Part shown: piece by piece, positions 46,888 through 57,720 of the stretch | Position numbering within the stretch: position 1 is the first letter of the stretch | How the letters are laid out: every line of letters begins with the position of its first letter | Assembly (NCBI GenBank): GCA_019448385.1 | Contig: JAGTXO010000020.1 | Location: 248,001 to 312,000 of the forward strand | Length of the DNA stretch: 64,000 nt | Source of the DNA: Diacronema lutheri | Taxonomy: Eukaryota > Haptophyta > Pavlovophyceae > Pavlovales > Pavlovaceae | Reading direction: 5' to 3' | Notes under the pieces: model-generated | Seen by the model: only the letters and a program-made list of their open reading frames with translations | Database searches by the model: none | What the model was told of the DNA's origin: nothing | Program-made: the position numbers and the translations under genes

Positions 46888-47675
46888 GATCCCCGGACAA
46901 AGGCGATCTCTGATGATTTATTAATCCGTTGCCTCATCATATCACGACCCCTAAAAGTCATACTACATTACTTTTCCCGTCTTTCGTGATGATCGACGTG
47001 ATTATCACAGCGAGGCGTAACGGCGTGCGTGTGCGCGTCGCGGAAGAGCAGCGCGCAAAAAGCAGAGGAGGCCAGAAGGGCGCGCATATACAACGCACCT
47101 GAGCGCTAGGCCGTTTTCCCCGCCACCACGCCACCGCTGTCACCGTCGCCAGCAGCGCGACGTGCTGCTCCCATTCACGTCGTCCGGCGCGCGCGCGCTC
47201 TCGCGACATGCGGCGCGGGTGGTGGCGCCCACGTATCGGGCGAGCGCGCATGCCCAGCTCGTACACCGCGGACACGTCCGCCCGCAGCGGCATCAGCAAC
47301 GCCTCGCGCGCCGCGCCAACTTTGCGCGACGGGCACCACCGCCGTCGTGCACGAGCCCGATGAGGAGGGTGGCGGCGCATGCGGGCGGCTCGTAGCCGTA
47401 CAGTCACGGTCGCGTCGGCGCCCGCGTGCTTGATCAGGAGCGCGATCACGAACGCGGCCGGCCGCGGCCCAGGGTGAAGGGGCGCACCTTCCCTCGCGCG
47501 AGGAGGGGCACTCCCTCCCTCCCCTCTCCTCGAGCGCACTGCGACGGCCGCCATCCTGCACTCGCGGTGAACGTCCTTCGCGACGCGGTGCGGAAGCAGC
47601 AGCCGCGAGCGCCGCACGAGGTGAGGCCGGCGGAGAGGGGTCCGCGACGCTGTGCTCGGCGGTGCGAGGCGTGCC
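46888..47675. other. intergenic region between copy 3 and PPIL3
   Basis: The first 100 bases upstream of copy 3 are AT-rich and share nothing with the upstream regions of copies 1 and 2. Minus-strand stretches at 47,180-47,450 (such as AAFVIALLIKHAGADATVTV) have plausible composition, but no family and no convincing start or splice could be assigned. The PPIL3 promoter must lie in the last part. Confidence 0.4.
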
Positions 47676-48206
47676 ATGGCGGTTGTGCTGCACACTTCTC
47701 TCGGCGACCTCAAGCTGGAACTCATGTGCGACACGGCGCCGCGCGCGTCGTACAACTTTCTCGCGCTCGCGGCGTCCGGCTACTACGACAACACGCTCTT
47801 CCACCGTAACATCAAGGGGTTCATGGTGCAGGGCGGCGACCCAACGGGCACGGGTAAGGGCGGGCAGAGCATCTGGGGCGGCAAATTTGCCGACGAGTTC
47901 CATCCGGAGAACAAGCACAACAAGCGCGGCATCGTCTCCATGGCCAACTCGGGCGTTTCGACCAACGCATCACAGTTCTTCATCACGTACGGCAAGCACG
48001 CGCACCTCGATGGCGCGTACACGGTCTTTGCGCGCGTGATCGACGGGATGGACACGCTCGACGCCATGGAGCGCACGCCCGTCGACGAGAAGCACCGGCC
48101 GAAATCGTCGATCACGCTCGAGCGAGTGACGATCCACGCGAATCCGATCGCCGACCAGAACATCGTATACCCGACGGCAACCGGACCGCCGGAGCACATG
48201 GCCTAG
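47676..48206 (+). CDS. PPIL3: cyclophilin PPIL3, peptidyl-prolyl isomerase
   Basis: Single exon, 176 residues. The start MAVVLHTSLGDLKLEL aligns with the N-terminus of PPIL3; an in-frame ATG eight codons upstream is less likely. Catalytic and peptide-binding residues are present in FHRNIKGFMVQGGDPTGTG (Arg, Phe, Met and Gln of the active site), MANSG..TNASQFFITY and HLDGAYTVFARVIDGMD. The ERVTIHANP tail is diagnostic for the PPIL3 branch, a small nuclear cyclophilin associated with spliceosomes in animals and plants. Its stop lies 42 bases from the stop of the facing DEK-C gene. Confidence 0.95.
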   Translation: MAVVLHTSLGDLKLELMCDTAPRASYNFLALAASGYYDNTLFHRNIKGFMVQGGDPTGTGKGGQSIWGGKFADEFHPENKHNKRGIVSMANSGVSTNASQFFITYGKHAHLDGAYTVFARVIDGMDTLDAMERTPVDEKHRPKSSITLERVTIHANPIADQNIVYPTATGPPEHMA

Positions 48207-48248
48207 CGCCGCGTGAAAATGCCGCGACGAGGCGTGACCGCTGGTCAA

Positions 48249-49298
48249 TCAAATCCGGGGTCCGGAAACGGAATCTCGAGCCCGGGAGACGGGAGGAATT
48301 CGCCGTCGCCGTGGCTCCAGCCCCTCGCCGCGGACTGCGCCATCCAAGTCCAAGTGCGCAATTTCCTCGCTCACGAGCGCCCTGATGCGCGCCGCGACGC
48401 GCTCACTGCTCGTGGGCTCGCCAAAGAGGCGGGCGAGCAGAGCGCCGTGGCGCTGACACAGCCGCGTGAAGATGCGCCCGGCGACGCTCTCGCGTAGGCT
48501 CTGCGCTCCGCTCTCCGAATCTGCGCCGCCATTCGCGCCACCAGTGCCGACGCGCGTGTCGAAGAGCGCTGAGCCGTGCTCGGCGCGCAGCTGCCGCAAG
48601 AGCTCGCGCGTGAGCACGCCGACCGCACGCGTGCGTGAGCACGGCGCGTGCGTGCGCCGCGGCATGGCCCGCTTGCGTCGGCGTGCCTCGCCCTCGTGCG
48701 CGCGCGCGCTCGAGACGGCCGTGCGAAGCGCGGACGACAGGTCACTAGCGCGCGCCTCAAGGCTTGCCAATGAGGCGGCAAGGGCCGGGGTAGCAGCGGG
48801 TTGGCAGGAGGGCGCGCCGCCGGCGTCTGCCGATGCCTGTGCCATACGCGCCGTGCGGCACAGCCGCGCCGCGTAACGCAACGCCTCGTCCGCCTGCTCG
48901 AACTCACCGTCGTGCACGCCGTGCACGACGGCCGGGAACGCGCGCGCGAGCGCGTGCAGCGCGGTGATGCTCGGAAGCAGCGCGGGAGGGAGCACAGGCG
49001 GCGTGTCGGCTACGCGCTGCACGCGCCACGCATCTGCGACCGGCGCTGCGCTCGTGGCCGGCATGCTGTCCGCCTCTCGGGCCGCCGGCGTGCCGACGTT
49101 GGCCGCGGGCGACTTCGTTGCGGCCGCCTCGAGTGCCCACGCGCTGATCTGCGCCACGCGCGGCCGCAGGTCGACGCGCCAGCGTACTTGCGCCTCGTGC
49201 CTGATTTGGCGCGAGCTCAGCGTCATGAGGTCGTCGCAGTCACGTACGGCTGCGCCGACGAACGAGCGCAGCTCCTCGTCCGTCGGACTTGTCCGCAT
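48249..49298 (-). CDS. DEK C-terminal-domain protein of unknown function
   Basis: Single exon, 349 residues. The N-terminus, PTDEELRSFVGAAVRDCDDL through QIRHEAQVRWRVDLRPRV, matches the DEK_C fold, a small three-helix DNA- or chromatin-binding module also found in several chromatin proteins. The rest is Ala-rich and helical, with no catalytic motif; a segment near residues 265-325 (GRIFTRLCQRHGALLARLFG) is predicted helical. The C-terminus is basic. The gene starts back-to-back with the mitochondrial carrier on the plus strand. Confidence 0.7.
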   Translation of the reverse strand: MRTSPTDEELRSFVGAAVRDCDDLMTLSSRQIRHEAQVRWRVDLRPRVAQISAWALEAAATKSPAANVGTPAAREADSMPATSAAPVADAWRVQRVADTPPVLPPALLPSITALHALARAFPAVVHGVHDGEFEQADEALRYAARLCRTARMAQASADAGGAPSCQPAATPALAASLASLEARASDLSSALRTAVSSARAHEGEARRRKRAMPRRTHAPCSRTRAVGVLTRELLRQLRAEHGSALFDTRVGTGGANGGADSESGAQSLRESVAGRIFTRLCQRHGALLARLFGEPTSSERVAARIRALVSEEIAHLDLDGAVRGEGLEPRRRRIPPVSRARDSVSGPRI

Positions 49299-49305
49299 TG
49301 TGCAG

Positions 49306-50697
49306 ATTTTTAAAGGGGTGGCCCGGACTTTTAAAAAGACGAACCGCGAGTGGACGGAGGCGTGGCGCGAGCGCCGTGGACGGGAAGGACAGCGCGTGGA
49401 GCGGCGCTGAATGGCGCATTCTCGCCTACAAGTTTGGGCTGACGTCAGTCTCGTCGATGGTCGCCGAGGGCGCGACGTACCCGCTCGACTTCACAAAGAC
49501 CCGCTTGCAGCTGCACGGCGAGGCGGGTTTCCCGTCGGGCGGGCCGAAGCTGTCGTCGTTGACGGGCATGATGACGCACATCGTAAAGACCGAGGGCGTC
49601 ACAGGGCTCTATTCGGGCTTTTCACCGGCGCTCGCGCGGCACATTCCGTACACCGGCTTCCGCGCGATCGGGTACGAGGTGAGCGCACCAGCTCCCTGCG
49701 CAGCCTCGCGACGCGTGGGTGGGCCCCTCCCCGCTTCCTCACAGCGCGCACTGTCGCCCGTTGTCCGACAGCACATCCGCCGCTTCTTCTGCGGCAACGA
49801 TTCGCTCGAAGCGCCCTTTTTTGCCAAGGCCGCGGCTGCGATGGTGGCGGGCGGCACCGGCCAGGCGATCGCTGCCCCGCTCGACCTCATCAAGGTGCGG
49901 ATGCAGGGCGACGGCCGGCTGGTTGCCGCCAAGAAGCTGGCCAAGCCACGCTACTCGGGGCTGGTCGATGCGCTCGTCACTATCGCGAGGCGCGAGGGGC
50001 CTCTCGGGTTCTACGCCGGCTGCGCGCCTGCAGTGCAGCGCGCCTGCTTGGTCAACATGGGCGAGCTGACGACGTACGACTCGGCGAAGAACGCGATCGT
50101 CGAGAACGTAGGCTTTGCGCGCGACGACATGCGCTGTCACCTGCTCGCAGCCACATGCTCGGGCTTCGTCGCGTCGCTCTTTTCAACGCCTGCCGACGTG
50201 GCCAAGTCGCGCATCATGAACCAAAAGGCGCGCCCGTACGGCGGCGAGCTGCAGTACGCCGGACTGGTCGATTGCTGGGCGACGACGGTCAAGCGCGAGG
50301 GCGTGCTTGCACTGTGCGCGCCCACGCGCCACGCGACGACAAAAGGAGGGCCCGCGCGGAGCCGGCGTCGCCTCGCGCGCGTGGTTTCCACGGCCCACAC
50401 TTGCACCACGCCCGACCGTCGGCACAGGTACAAGGGCTTCTTGCCCGGCTGGATCCGCCTAGCGCCGTGGCAGCTCATCTTCTGGGTCACATGTGCGCGC
50501 GCCGCGCTGCGCCGGCTGTTCTGCAGTCTGCACTCGCGTCACCAATCGGCCCTTCCGTCGTTCGCGCCCCGTTTCATCCTGCTGAGCCACTCACGGTGTC
50601 TGGAACACCCGCGCCTGTCTTGCTGTTCACGTCTCCGCCATCCGAGCTCGCAGACGAGCGTTTGCGCATCCTCGCGGGCGTCGGCTCGTTCAAGTGA
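49306..50697 (+). CDS. mitochondrial carrier, UCP/dicarboxylate-carrier type
   Basis: Exons up to 49678, then 49772-50313, 50428-50492 and 50654-50697. All three carrier repeats are present, with signatures PLDFTKTRLQ, PLDLIKVRMQ and PADVAKSRIMNQ. The C-terminus (YKGFLPGWIRLAPWQLIFWV joined by the last intron to TYDERLRILAGVGSFK) copies the UCP ending. It sits in the inner mitochondrial membrane; the substrate cannot be read from sequence. The 5' end is uncertain. The frame is open from 49229, but the first in-frame ATG (49457) lies inside the first helix, after WRILAYKFGLTSVSS, which family comparison says should be translated. A CAG at 49303-49305 may be an acceptor for an upstream exon, or a non-AUG start is used. 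My start is the first base after that CAG. Confidence 0.85.
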
Positions 50698-50849
50698 CAG
50701 TAAATTTTGCACAAGATTTTGCCCCCCCTCCCCCCCCCCCCCCCCCCCCATACCCCGCCCCCCGTCCCCCCAACTCTCGTGGATCATCACGATCAGGACC
50801 AGATTGTTTCTGCCGAAGGGCCATTCGGCGTGTCCAATCTCAAACAGAA

Positions 50850-53769
50850 TCATTGGTACAACCGGATCCACTGGATGGCGAGGCCGAGCCGGTCTGCTTG
50901 CCGCGCCTTTTCCCAGCTCGGCAGCCACTCGGACTTGCGCGCCCAGAACTGCGTTTGCGGCGGGCCGCACGCCACGCTCGTCGGGAGCTCCGCGCCAAGG
51001 TGCTCCACGGCCGTCTGCGCCGGCCGCGCGCACGGCTTGCACCACACCGCCGATGGACCGAAATACTGCGGGCTGCATGGACGGCGCGCGGGCGGTGCAT
51101 ACACAGGGAGGGCGTAGTGAGGGGCATGCTGTGCGCGTGCGCGCGCCGGACCGTGCGCCATGTGCGCTGATGCGCTGCTACCCTCCTCCCCAATGAGCCC
51201 CCCCCCCCCCCCCCCCCCCCCCCTTCCCCAGGAGAAAAAAAAAGAGGCAAAGCGCTCCTTACTCGGGGCAGCCATGCAGCATGTCGCCCACTCCGACTTT
51301 GATGTCTGCGCCACAGTGCCACAGTGGGAGGCGACGCGACAGGAAAGTGCAAGGCGTATGAGCAAACTCCCGGGCCGCGCCTGGCTGGGAAGCGCGCACG
51401 CGGGCGGGCGGACGCGGGCGGGCGGAGGCGGCGCGCGCGCACTGAGGAAGAACGGTTGGTCGAATGGCGCGTTGGTAGCAGGCGACCTTCTGTACGGAGA
51501 GGGCGCCGCCTCGGGCAAAGGCTTCAGGTCGCGCGCGTCCCTGCCGGCGGGCCGATGCCGCGCGTCGCGTTCGGGCAGGGCAGATGTGAGCGCAGGGGTG
51601 GGCGCGCGCGCGTCCGCGGTTGGGGCGGCTGAGGACGCGGTGGAGCGAAGACAAGGGGCGTCGCTTCCATGGGCACAGCAGGAATGGCGTGTGTAGCACA
51701 GGGGCGGCTGAGGACGCGGTGGAACGAAGACAGGGGCGTCGCTTCCATGGGCACAGCAGGAATGGCGTGTGTAGCACAGGGAATGCGCGGGCCTCTGACG
51801 ACGAGGGCGCGCGTGCACGGCAGGCGCAATGCCGAGCGAGCCGAGCGCAGATGAGGCATGCCGACGCCATGCTGCTCAGGCGGGGCGCGCAACGCGCCGC
51901 GGCACGCGCCGGGCGCGCCACACCGCGCGGCGGACGCGCGCGCAGGCGCGCAGGCGGTGCCATTGTGCGTGGCCCGCGCAGGCAAGGCGCGCAGGTGCTG
52001 CCATTGTGCGTGGCCCGCGCAGGCAAGGCGCGCAGGTGCTGCCATTGTGCGTGGCCCGCGCAAGCAAGGCGCGCAGGCGGTGCCATTGTGCGTGGCCCGC
52101 GCAGGCAAGGCGCGCAGGTGCTGCCATTGTGCGTGGCCCGCGCAGGCAAGGCGCGCAGGTGCTGCCATTGTGCGTGGCCCGCGCAGGCAAGGCGCGCAGG
52201 TGCTGCCATTGTGCGTGGCCCGCGCAAGCAAGGCGCGCAGGTGCTGCCATTGTGTGTGGCCCGCGCAGGCAAGGCGCGCAGGCGGTGCCATTGTGCGTGG
52301 CCCGCGCAGGCAAGGCGCGCAGGCGGTGCCATTGTGCGTGGCCCGCGCAAGCAAGGCGGCTCCGGCAGGCGCACGCGCGCACCTGAACGAAGGCGCGGGC
52401 GGCCCGCGCACGCCGAGCGGCCCGTCAAAGAAGCCGCCCGCCATCCGCGCGCTCAGGTCGACGATGCGCAGCTCGTCGTCGTGGCCTCCGCCGCGCACGC
52501 CATGCTTGCCCGCCGACGCGCCAGTCGGCACGTCGGCACCGCGCGGCGGAGTGCCGGGTGTCTCGAGCAGCACGTACGTGTACATGGCCGTCGCGTTCCA
52601 AAAGAGACCAAACGTGTGAAACCCCTCAGCGAAACCGCCAACGCCGAGCTGCGCGCGCGCGGCGTCGGCGGCCGCAGCCGCGGCCTCGGCGGCGGGCGCC
52701 CTCACTGAGCCTGTCGCGTGCCAAAACCTGCGCTCGCGCGCGCGTGCGCGCGCGCGTGAGCATGCCCGCTGAATGCACCGCGCGACCGCCGTGGCGACGA
52801 GCGCATTGCCCGGTGCAGGCGCCAAGCCCGAAGCCCCGCGCGCAGGGGCGGGCGTGTGCACCTGGCGCAGCGCGCGCGCGCGCGCGCGGCGCGGCGCGGC
52901 GCACACCAGTTCTCGCCGTAGTGGAAGGTGGAGCTGGCGACATCGTGGCCCGCCGGCTGCCCGTTCAGCGTGAACGCCGGCCCGTTGCCGCGGCTCTCAA
53001 CGACGTCCATTTGTCCGGACAGAGGCCAGGCGAGGCCGTAGGAATCGGCGGCGGACAGGAGCCACACGGACGGCCAGAGCCAGTCACCGGCGGGCAGTCG
53101 GACGCGGAGCTCGAGGCGGCCGTACGTGAACTCAAACTTGCCCTTGGTGCTGATGTGCGCCGACGTGGTCGGCTTGATGACTGTCGGGCCGAGAGACGAC
53201 CACGCGCCGCCCGTGGCCTCGCACGCGCCGATCGCGCCCGCGCCCGTGCACGCGGGCACCTTGTAGGTGGCGCAGGCAGGGTAGGGCGTGCACGTGCCCC
53301 GCATCACGTCCTCTGCCAGGTAGGGCGGGTGCCCCTCCACCGTCTCGAGTGGGCCGAGGCCGGCGAAGAGCCCGGGGGTGATGCGGAGCGTTCCGTCCGT
53401 CGCGTTCACGTACAGGACGGACGTGTCGTCCGCGTAGTACTGGAAGCCCTGGTTTGGGTCGTCGGCAAGGGTGCGCGCAACGTTCCACACGCTCGGATCC
53501 AACGCGGTAAGCCTTCGAAAGTCCTGCTCGAAGACGAGGTTTGCCGCGGTGCGCGAGCCGAACGGGCCGCGTAGGAGCGCGCGCTGCCGGCCCATCGCGA
53601 CCGAGCTGAGGGTGACGCCCAGCACGATGATGGCAAGCACGACGGCAAGCGCACCAAGCTGGCGACGCGTCGGCGCGCGCACCCCCTCGCCAAGCCGCGA
53701 TGCGGTCAAAAGGGGGGCGGGCTCTTCCGCCTCCTCGAGGAGGAGGGCCTCTCGCGCGCTTGCGCGCAT
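50850..53769 (-). CDS. GH16-family type II membrane protein, nucleophile Glu replaced by Gln
   Basis: Five exons: 53769-52907, 52727-52383, 51540-51443, 51305-51263 and 51072-50850, 523 residues. A short cytosolic tail with acidic/dileucine-like residues and a membrane helix (about 35-57, LGALAVVLAIIVLGVTL) put the catalytic domain outside or in the lumen. The GH16 beta-glucanase/glucan-binding pattern follows: KGKFEFTYGRLELRVRLPAG, WPSVWLLSAADSYGLAWP, FHTFGLFWNATAMYTYV, NAPFDQPFFLNIKVGVGD and FWARKSEWLPSWE...IQWIRLYQ. All four splice joins restore this pattern. The catalytic motif ExDxxE reads QMDVVE (Gln 253, Glu 258), so the nucleophile is missing. This points to a glucan-binding or otherwise non-hydrolytic role, as in glucan recognition proteins. 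The large intron 2 (52382-51541) holds minisatellites. Confidence 0.85.
51627..51781. repeat. 77-bp direct duplication in GH16 intron 2
   Basis: Two adjacent copies beginning GGCGGCTGAGGACGCGGTGG and ending in GGCGTGTGTAGCACA, differing by a few bases. Confidence 0.85.
51950..52358. repeat. 39-bp minisatellite in GH16 intron 2
   Basis: About ten copies of a 39-base unit (core TGCCATTGTGCGTGGCCCGC, then GCAGGCAAGGCGCGCAGG) with two recurrent variants (GCAGGCGG / GCAGGTGC and GCAGGC / GCAAGC). The variants form short patterned runs, evidence for slippage or unequal exchange. The period is a multiple of three, so both strands look open. Confidence 0.93.
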
Positions 53770-53840
53770 CGTGCCCTCTTGGACACCTCGAAGCCCTTTT
53801 CAAAAGACTGACCAAACTCGAAAGTCGAAAGACGTGTACA

Positions 53841-56800
53841 TGTTGGTACGAATCCGAGGAACGCACGAATCTCGAGACTCGTCAACCAGTCTCGAGATTC
53901 GTACAAGAGTGTACGAATCTCGACACTGGTCGACGAGTCTCGAGATTTGTGCGCAAATCTCGAGTTTTGAACAAGTGCATTGACGAATGTCGAGATTGGT
54001 AGTTGAATGTCGAGATTTGTCGACTCTGACCTGAATTCCAATATCGGGAATGCGTCAATCTCGAGATCGGCCGTCGCCTGTGCGAATGTCGAGAATCATT
54101 GAACCAATCTGGTGACGGTTCTGCCTACACGATTTCAGTCGTAGCAGTTCGTGCAGGTCGCGTTGCCCTTGTGGCACCGAGAGTTGCAGCGGTGCCCAGC
54201 TTTGCTGCAGGTGCACTTCGCGGTGTTGCACTTGCCCTTGCACGAGCAGCGCCGCATCCCTTGGCCGCCAGTGGCAGACTCGGCCGTAGCGAGCGTCCGG
54301 AGGGGCACAGTCGGCAGAGTGCGCCAGCTGTTGAGGACGGTGTCGAGGCCAATCTGGGCGGGCGAGACGTTGGACAGAGGCCGTACGTAGGCGCGCAGGT
54401 AGAGGTCTTTACATACGCCGCCGCAGTTTGCGACGCGGTAGAGCACAACCTTCGCCTTCTTGACAAGCTCGACAACGACGAGAGTTGCGTTGGTCGGGTC
54501 GAGCTTGCCGCGGTCGACGTTCGCGACAGAAACTTGGACAATTGAGCCCGCCTTCACCTCCGCGCCGTCGATCTTGTGTGCGCGCGCGCGCATCTCATTG
54601 CCTTGCCTTTCCTGCCGAGCAAATGCGTCATCGCGCAGCCGCTTGCGCCTGGGAGTGACATCGCAGTTGCCCCCCTCCTCTGCCTCCGCGTCCTCTTCGC
54701 CAGAGCCATCGCCCAACACCTCTTCTGCCCCGCCCGCGTCGCCGCCTGCCTCCGCATTGAGCCCCTCCCCCCCACCCCACCCCACTCCCTCCCCCCGCCC
54801 CCTGCAAGACACGTGCCTCGCGTGTCTGCGCTGCAGCCTGCTTGCCGCGCTTTGCGACCTGCTCAATGTCCGCGGTGATGACAGGCGCCTTGTAGTACAT
54901 GCCCCACTCTGCGACGATGCCCTCGAATTCCCCGTTGAACGGCACCTTCTCGATCAAAATGCGCTTCTCGTCGTAGATGGACCAAAGCGCCGTCGCCGCA
55001 ATCGGCTCCACAAAAATGCGCCGCCAGCCGTCGTTGACGTCTTCACGGTCGAGAAGGGCAAACGTGCCAGCCATGGCGTGGCGCGCGCGCAGCGTGTCGA
55101 GGGTGAGCCCCTCCTGCTTGACCGCCAGGTGAGCCCAATCGTAGGTAGGCGAGCCGCCGCCGTTGCCACCGTCGTCGTCTGCCAAGGCTGCCATAGAGGC
55201 CGCGCGTGCGCAGTCGGCGCCCGGCATCGGCTCAAACATTGCATTCCGCGCATCATTGAAGCTCGGCGCGGCGCGCGGCGTGCCACGCGCCGCGCCGCGC
55301 GCCGTGCCGCGCGCCGCGCCGCGCGCCGTGTTGCACACCGCGTCGCCGCTCGCTGAGCCGCTGGCCGCGCCACCACTCGTCACGGCGCGCGCCGCACCAC
55401 GTGCCGCGTCGAGCGCCGCGCACAGCCCCCCGCCCCGCCCCTCGCCGAGCGCCGCACCACGCGCCGCGCCGTCTCCAAGCACAGCATCACCGCGCAGGTC
55501 GCTCGAGTCCCCGTCATCGTCGGCCGCGCGCTCGACATCCTCCCCGTCCTCGCCCTCGTCCTCCTCGTCGCTCTCCACTATGCCAAGGAGTGCGTTGAGG
55601 TCCACTTCCGTCGTCAGCTTCTCGAGGAGGACGCGGTCGATCGGCAAGTCAGAAATGCCGACGCGAGGCTCCTGGCCGAACGCGAGCTTGTACGGCGAGC
55701 TGCCGGTCGCCCTTGTGACGGTCGTGTTGATGACCCACCGAACGAAGCGACAGCCAACGCTCCATTGCGTGCTGTTGTTGTCACTCATCCACGCAGCCAG
55801 CCTGGCCTGGACGGTGCGGTTCAGGCGCTCGATCGCGCCCTGCGACTGCGAGTGGCGCGCGCGACCGTGGACCATGAGGAAGTCCGGCCAGAGCTGCTTA
55901 ATCTGGGAGATGACCTCGCGCATCTCGCCGTCGTCGAGCCGCGCCTCCTTCCCGTTGCCGGCGTGCCCCGCGAACTCTTTCCCGTTGTCCGAGTGCAAGA
56001 TCTTGGGCGGGCCGTAGATCGTGAAAATGTCGACGAGCGCCGCCGCGACTGCGGGTCCGCGCTTGCTCGTGAGAGGCCTACAGTCGTAAAACTTGGTGCC
56101 GAGGTCCTGCACGTTAAGCAGGTACTTAAAATCGCCATCAGGGCAACTCTGGAAGTCGATCAGGTCGATCTGCACGCGCGAGCCCAGGCCGTACGTAAGA
56201 AGAGGCGCGTGGCCTGCCGACACCGCCTTGCGCGCAATGCCTGAGAGATCGCCGACAGAAAGGAGCAGGCGGAAGAGAGGATGGAACGCAGCGGGAGCTG
56301 AGCAAGATTGAAGTTCGACCACGAAAGCCGGACCGCAATCGCGTAAAGATGGCATGAGAGTGCGCGTTGCGCGCGCGCGCGCGCGCGCGGTGGCTGCCGC
56401 TCGGCGGTGCACGCACGTTTGATGCAGTGAGGGCACGAGTCGGTGAAAATTTTGCACATCCAGTGCGGGATCGAGTTGCCGTGCGCGGCCTTCACCGCCG
56501 CGTAGAGCCCTCGCGCCTTCCGGTGCGCGCCCTTGGTCACATGCGCGCGCATCAAGTCCTCGAAGACGCGGCCGGTATGCGACGGCCGCGTCACCTTGTC
56601 GAGCGGCGTGCCCTCGACGTACGTGAAGACGAGGTGGGAGACGCCGCCAGCCTCAAGCACCGTATATTTGGTTGCCCATTTGTACACGACGCGGCCGTAC
56701 GTAGACACCACCTCCTTCTTCGCGTTCTGAACTGCGGTGACCGAGCCATCGCCCGCGCGCTCGGCGGCCGCCCACTTGATCAACGCGGACAGCATCTTGT

Positions 56801-57106
56801 CGTGCTGCTCCTCGGTAAGCACCGGAGAATTGGCGGCCTTTTGCTCGGCGAGGTGACGCTCGACCCCGTCATTGAAGGCCGCCGTGTGCGAGCTGAGCAC
56901 CGCGTCCTCGTCGTCGTCCGCGGGCATTGTTGTCGACGAATCTACGGGCGATTTGCGACAAAATGAGCTTCGAGATACGCATCTCGAGATTTGCACACCA
57001 GTCTCGAGACTCGTCGACCAGTGTCAAGATTCGTACACTCTTGTACGAATCTCGAGACTGGTTGACGAGTCTCGAGATTCGTGCGTTCCTCGGATTCGTA
57101 CCAACA
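53841..57106. mobile_element. Ginger-type DNA transposon, whole-looking, with 4-bp TACA target duplication
   Basis: A 3,266-bp element. The ends are inverted repeats of about 125 bases starting TGTTGGTACGAATCCGAGGA, nearly identical on both sides and containing several copies of a CTCGAGATTCGT-like subrepeat. TACA flanks both ends directly (53837-53840 and 57107-57110). The gene inside encodes a DDE integrase-like transposase with a C-terminal Cys-rich CXC finger, the combination seen in KRBA2/SCAND3-related and Ginger elements. It lies between divergent genes whose start codons would otherwise be about 100 bases apart. Nearly identical ends and an open gene indicate recent insertion. Confidence 0.85.
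54135..56927 (-). CDS. Ginger transposase (integrase core + CXC zinc finger)
   Basis: Exons 56927-56417, 56240-54813 and 54724-54135 give 842 residues. The N-terminal third includes an HHCC-like zinc region (AHGNSIPHWMCKIFTD...CPHCIK). The core is a retroviral-integrase-type DDE domain: VQIDLIDFQSCPDGDFKYLL (D), GPPKILHSDNGKEF (D), HGRARHSQSQGAIERLNRTV (E) and then VTRATGSSPYKLAFGQEPR. The last exon carries a short beta-rich segment (VANVDRGKLDPTNATLVVV) and the CXC cluster CSCKGKCNTAKCTCSKAGHR...CNSRCHKG. It would bind the terminal repeats and move the element by cut and paste. The ATG at 56927 is the first that gives an ordinary acidic N-terminus. Confidence 0.82.
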
Positions 57107-57140
57107 TACACACTACATAGACGAGCATTTTCATTTCCAA

Positions 57141-57707
57141 ATGAAAAGCCCGAAAGTCATGGGCACGATCTTCCGCCTGCCGCAGCCGCTTAGCCGGCGC
57201 GTGCTCGAATTCGCGCCCGCGGCCGGCGACACCACCGGCTTGCCGCGCCGCGTCAAGATGACAACGTGGGGCGCGCCGCTTGAGACGGCGGTGTGCACCG
57301 TCGTGTACGCGGGCGGCGCGCCGACGAGCGCCGAGGAGCCTGCTCTTCACTCCGCCGCGCATGGGCACGACATCTACGCCGCGCGCCGAATCCACCTCGT
57401 CGCGATCGACAAGGTTGGCATGGGCGGCACCGAGCTCAATGTGCGCTTCCAGGTGCGGCGTGACTATCCGCGAATGGTGGAGCGGGTCCTCGACGAGCTC
57501 GGTGTCACGGGACCGATCGGCGTGCTCGGCATTTCAAACGGCGGGCCGTACGTGATGGCCTCGCTCACGGCATCGTGTAACCACGGCGACGGTGACGGCG
57601 ACGGCGAAAGCTCCGGCGCCCGTGCGGGCGGGGGCGCACGCTGGCCGCTCGCGCGCCGCGTTGCCGCCGCAAGCATGGTCGTCGGCGTCTCGGATGTGTC
57701 GGCCTCG
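57141..57707 (+). CDS. alpha/beta hydrolase, 3' part missing
   Basis: Starts MKSPKVMGTIFRLPQPLSRR. The visible 189 residues cover the first half of an alpha/beta hydrolase: ARRIHLVAIDKVGMGGTE (strand and turn after the oxyanion region), then the nucleophile elbow GVLGISNGGPYVMASL (Ser in GxSxG). After RRVAAASMVVGVSDVSAS there is a possible donor GTATAT at 57708, but no following exon with the acid and His of the triad can be found. Instead the stop codon of the facing Fanzor-like gene lies 14 bases on. Either the 3' half was lost when that sequence arrived or the remaining exon lies beyond the window. The Ginger element now separates it from its former divergent partner. Confidence 0.65.
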
Positions 57708-57720
57708 GTATATACGACCC

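Noticed and set aside
46958-47590. A minus-strand gene upstream of PPIL3
   Set aside because: Composition is plausible in short pieces, but no family, start or consistent splicing could be supported.
53841-57106. LTR retroelement because of the integrase domain
   Set aside because: The ends are inverted, not direct, repeats. No reverse transcriptase or capsid gene is present, and the CXC finger and 4-bp duplication fit a Ginger DNA transposon.
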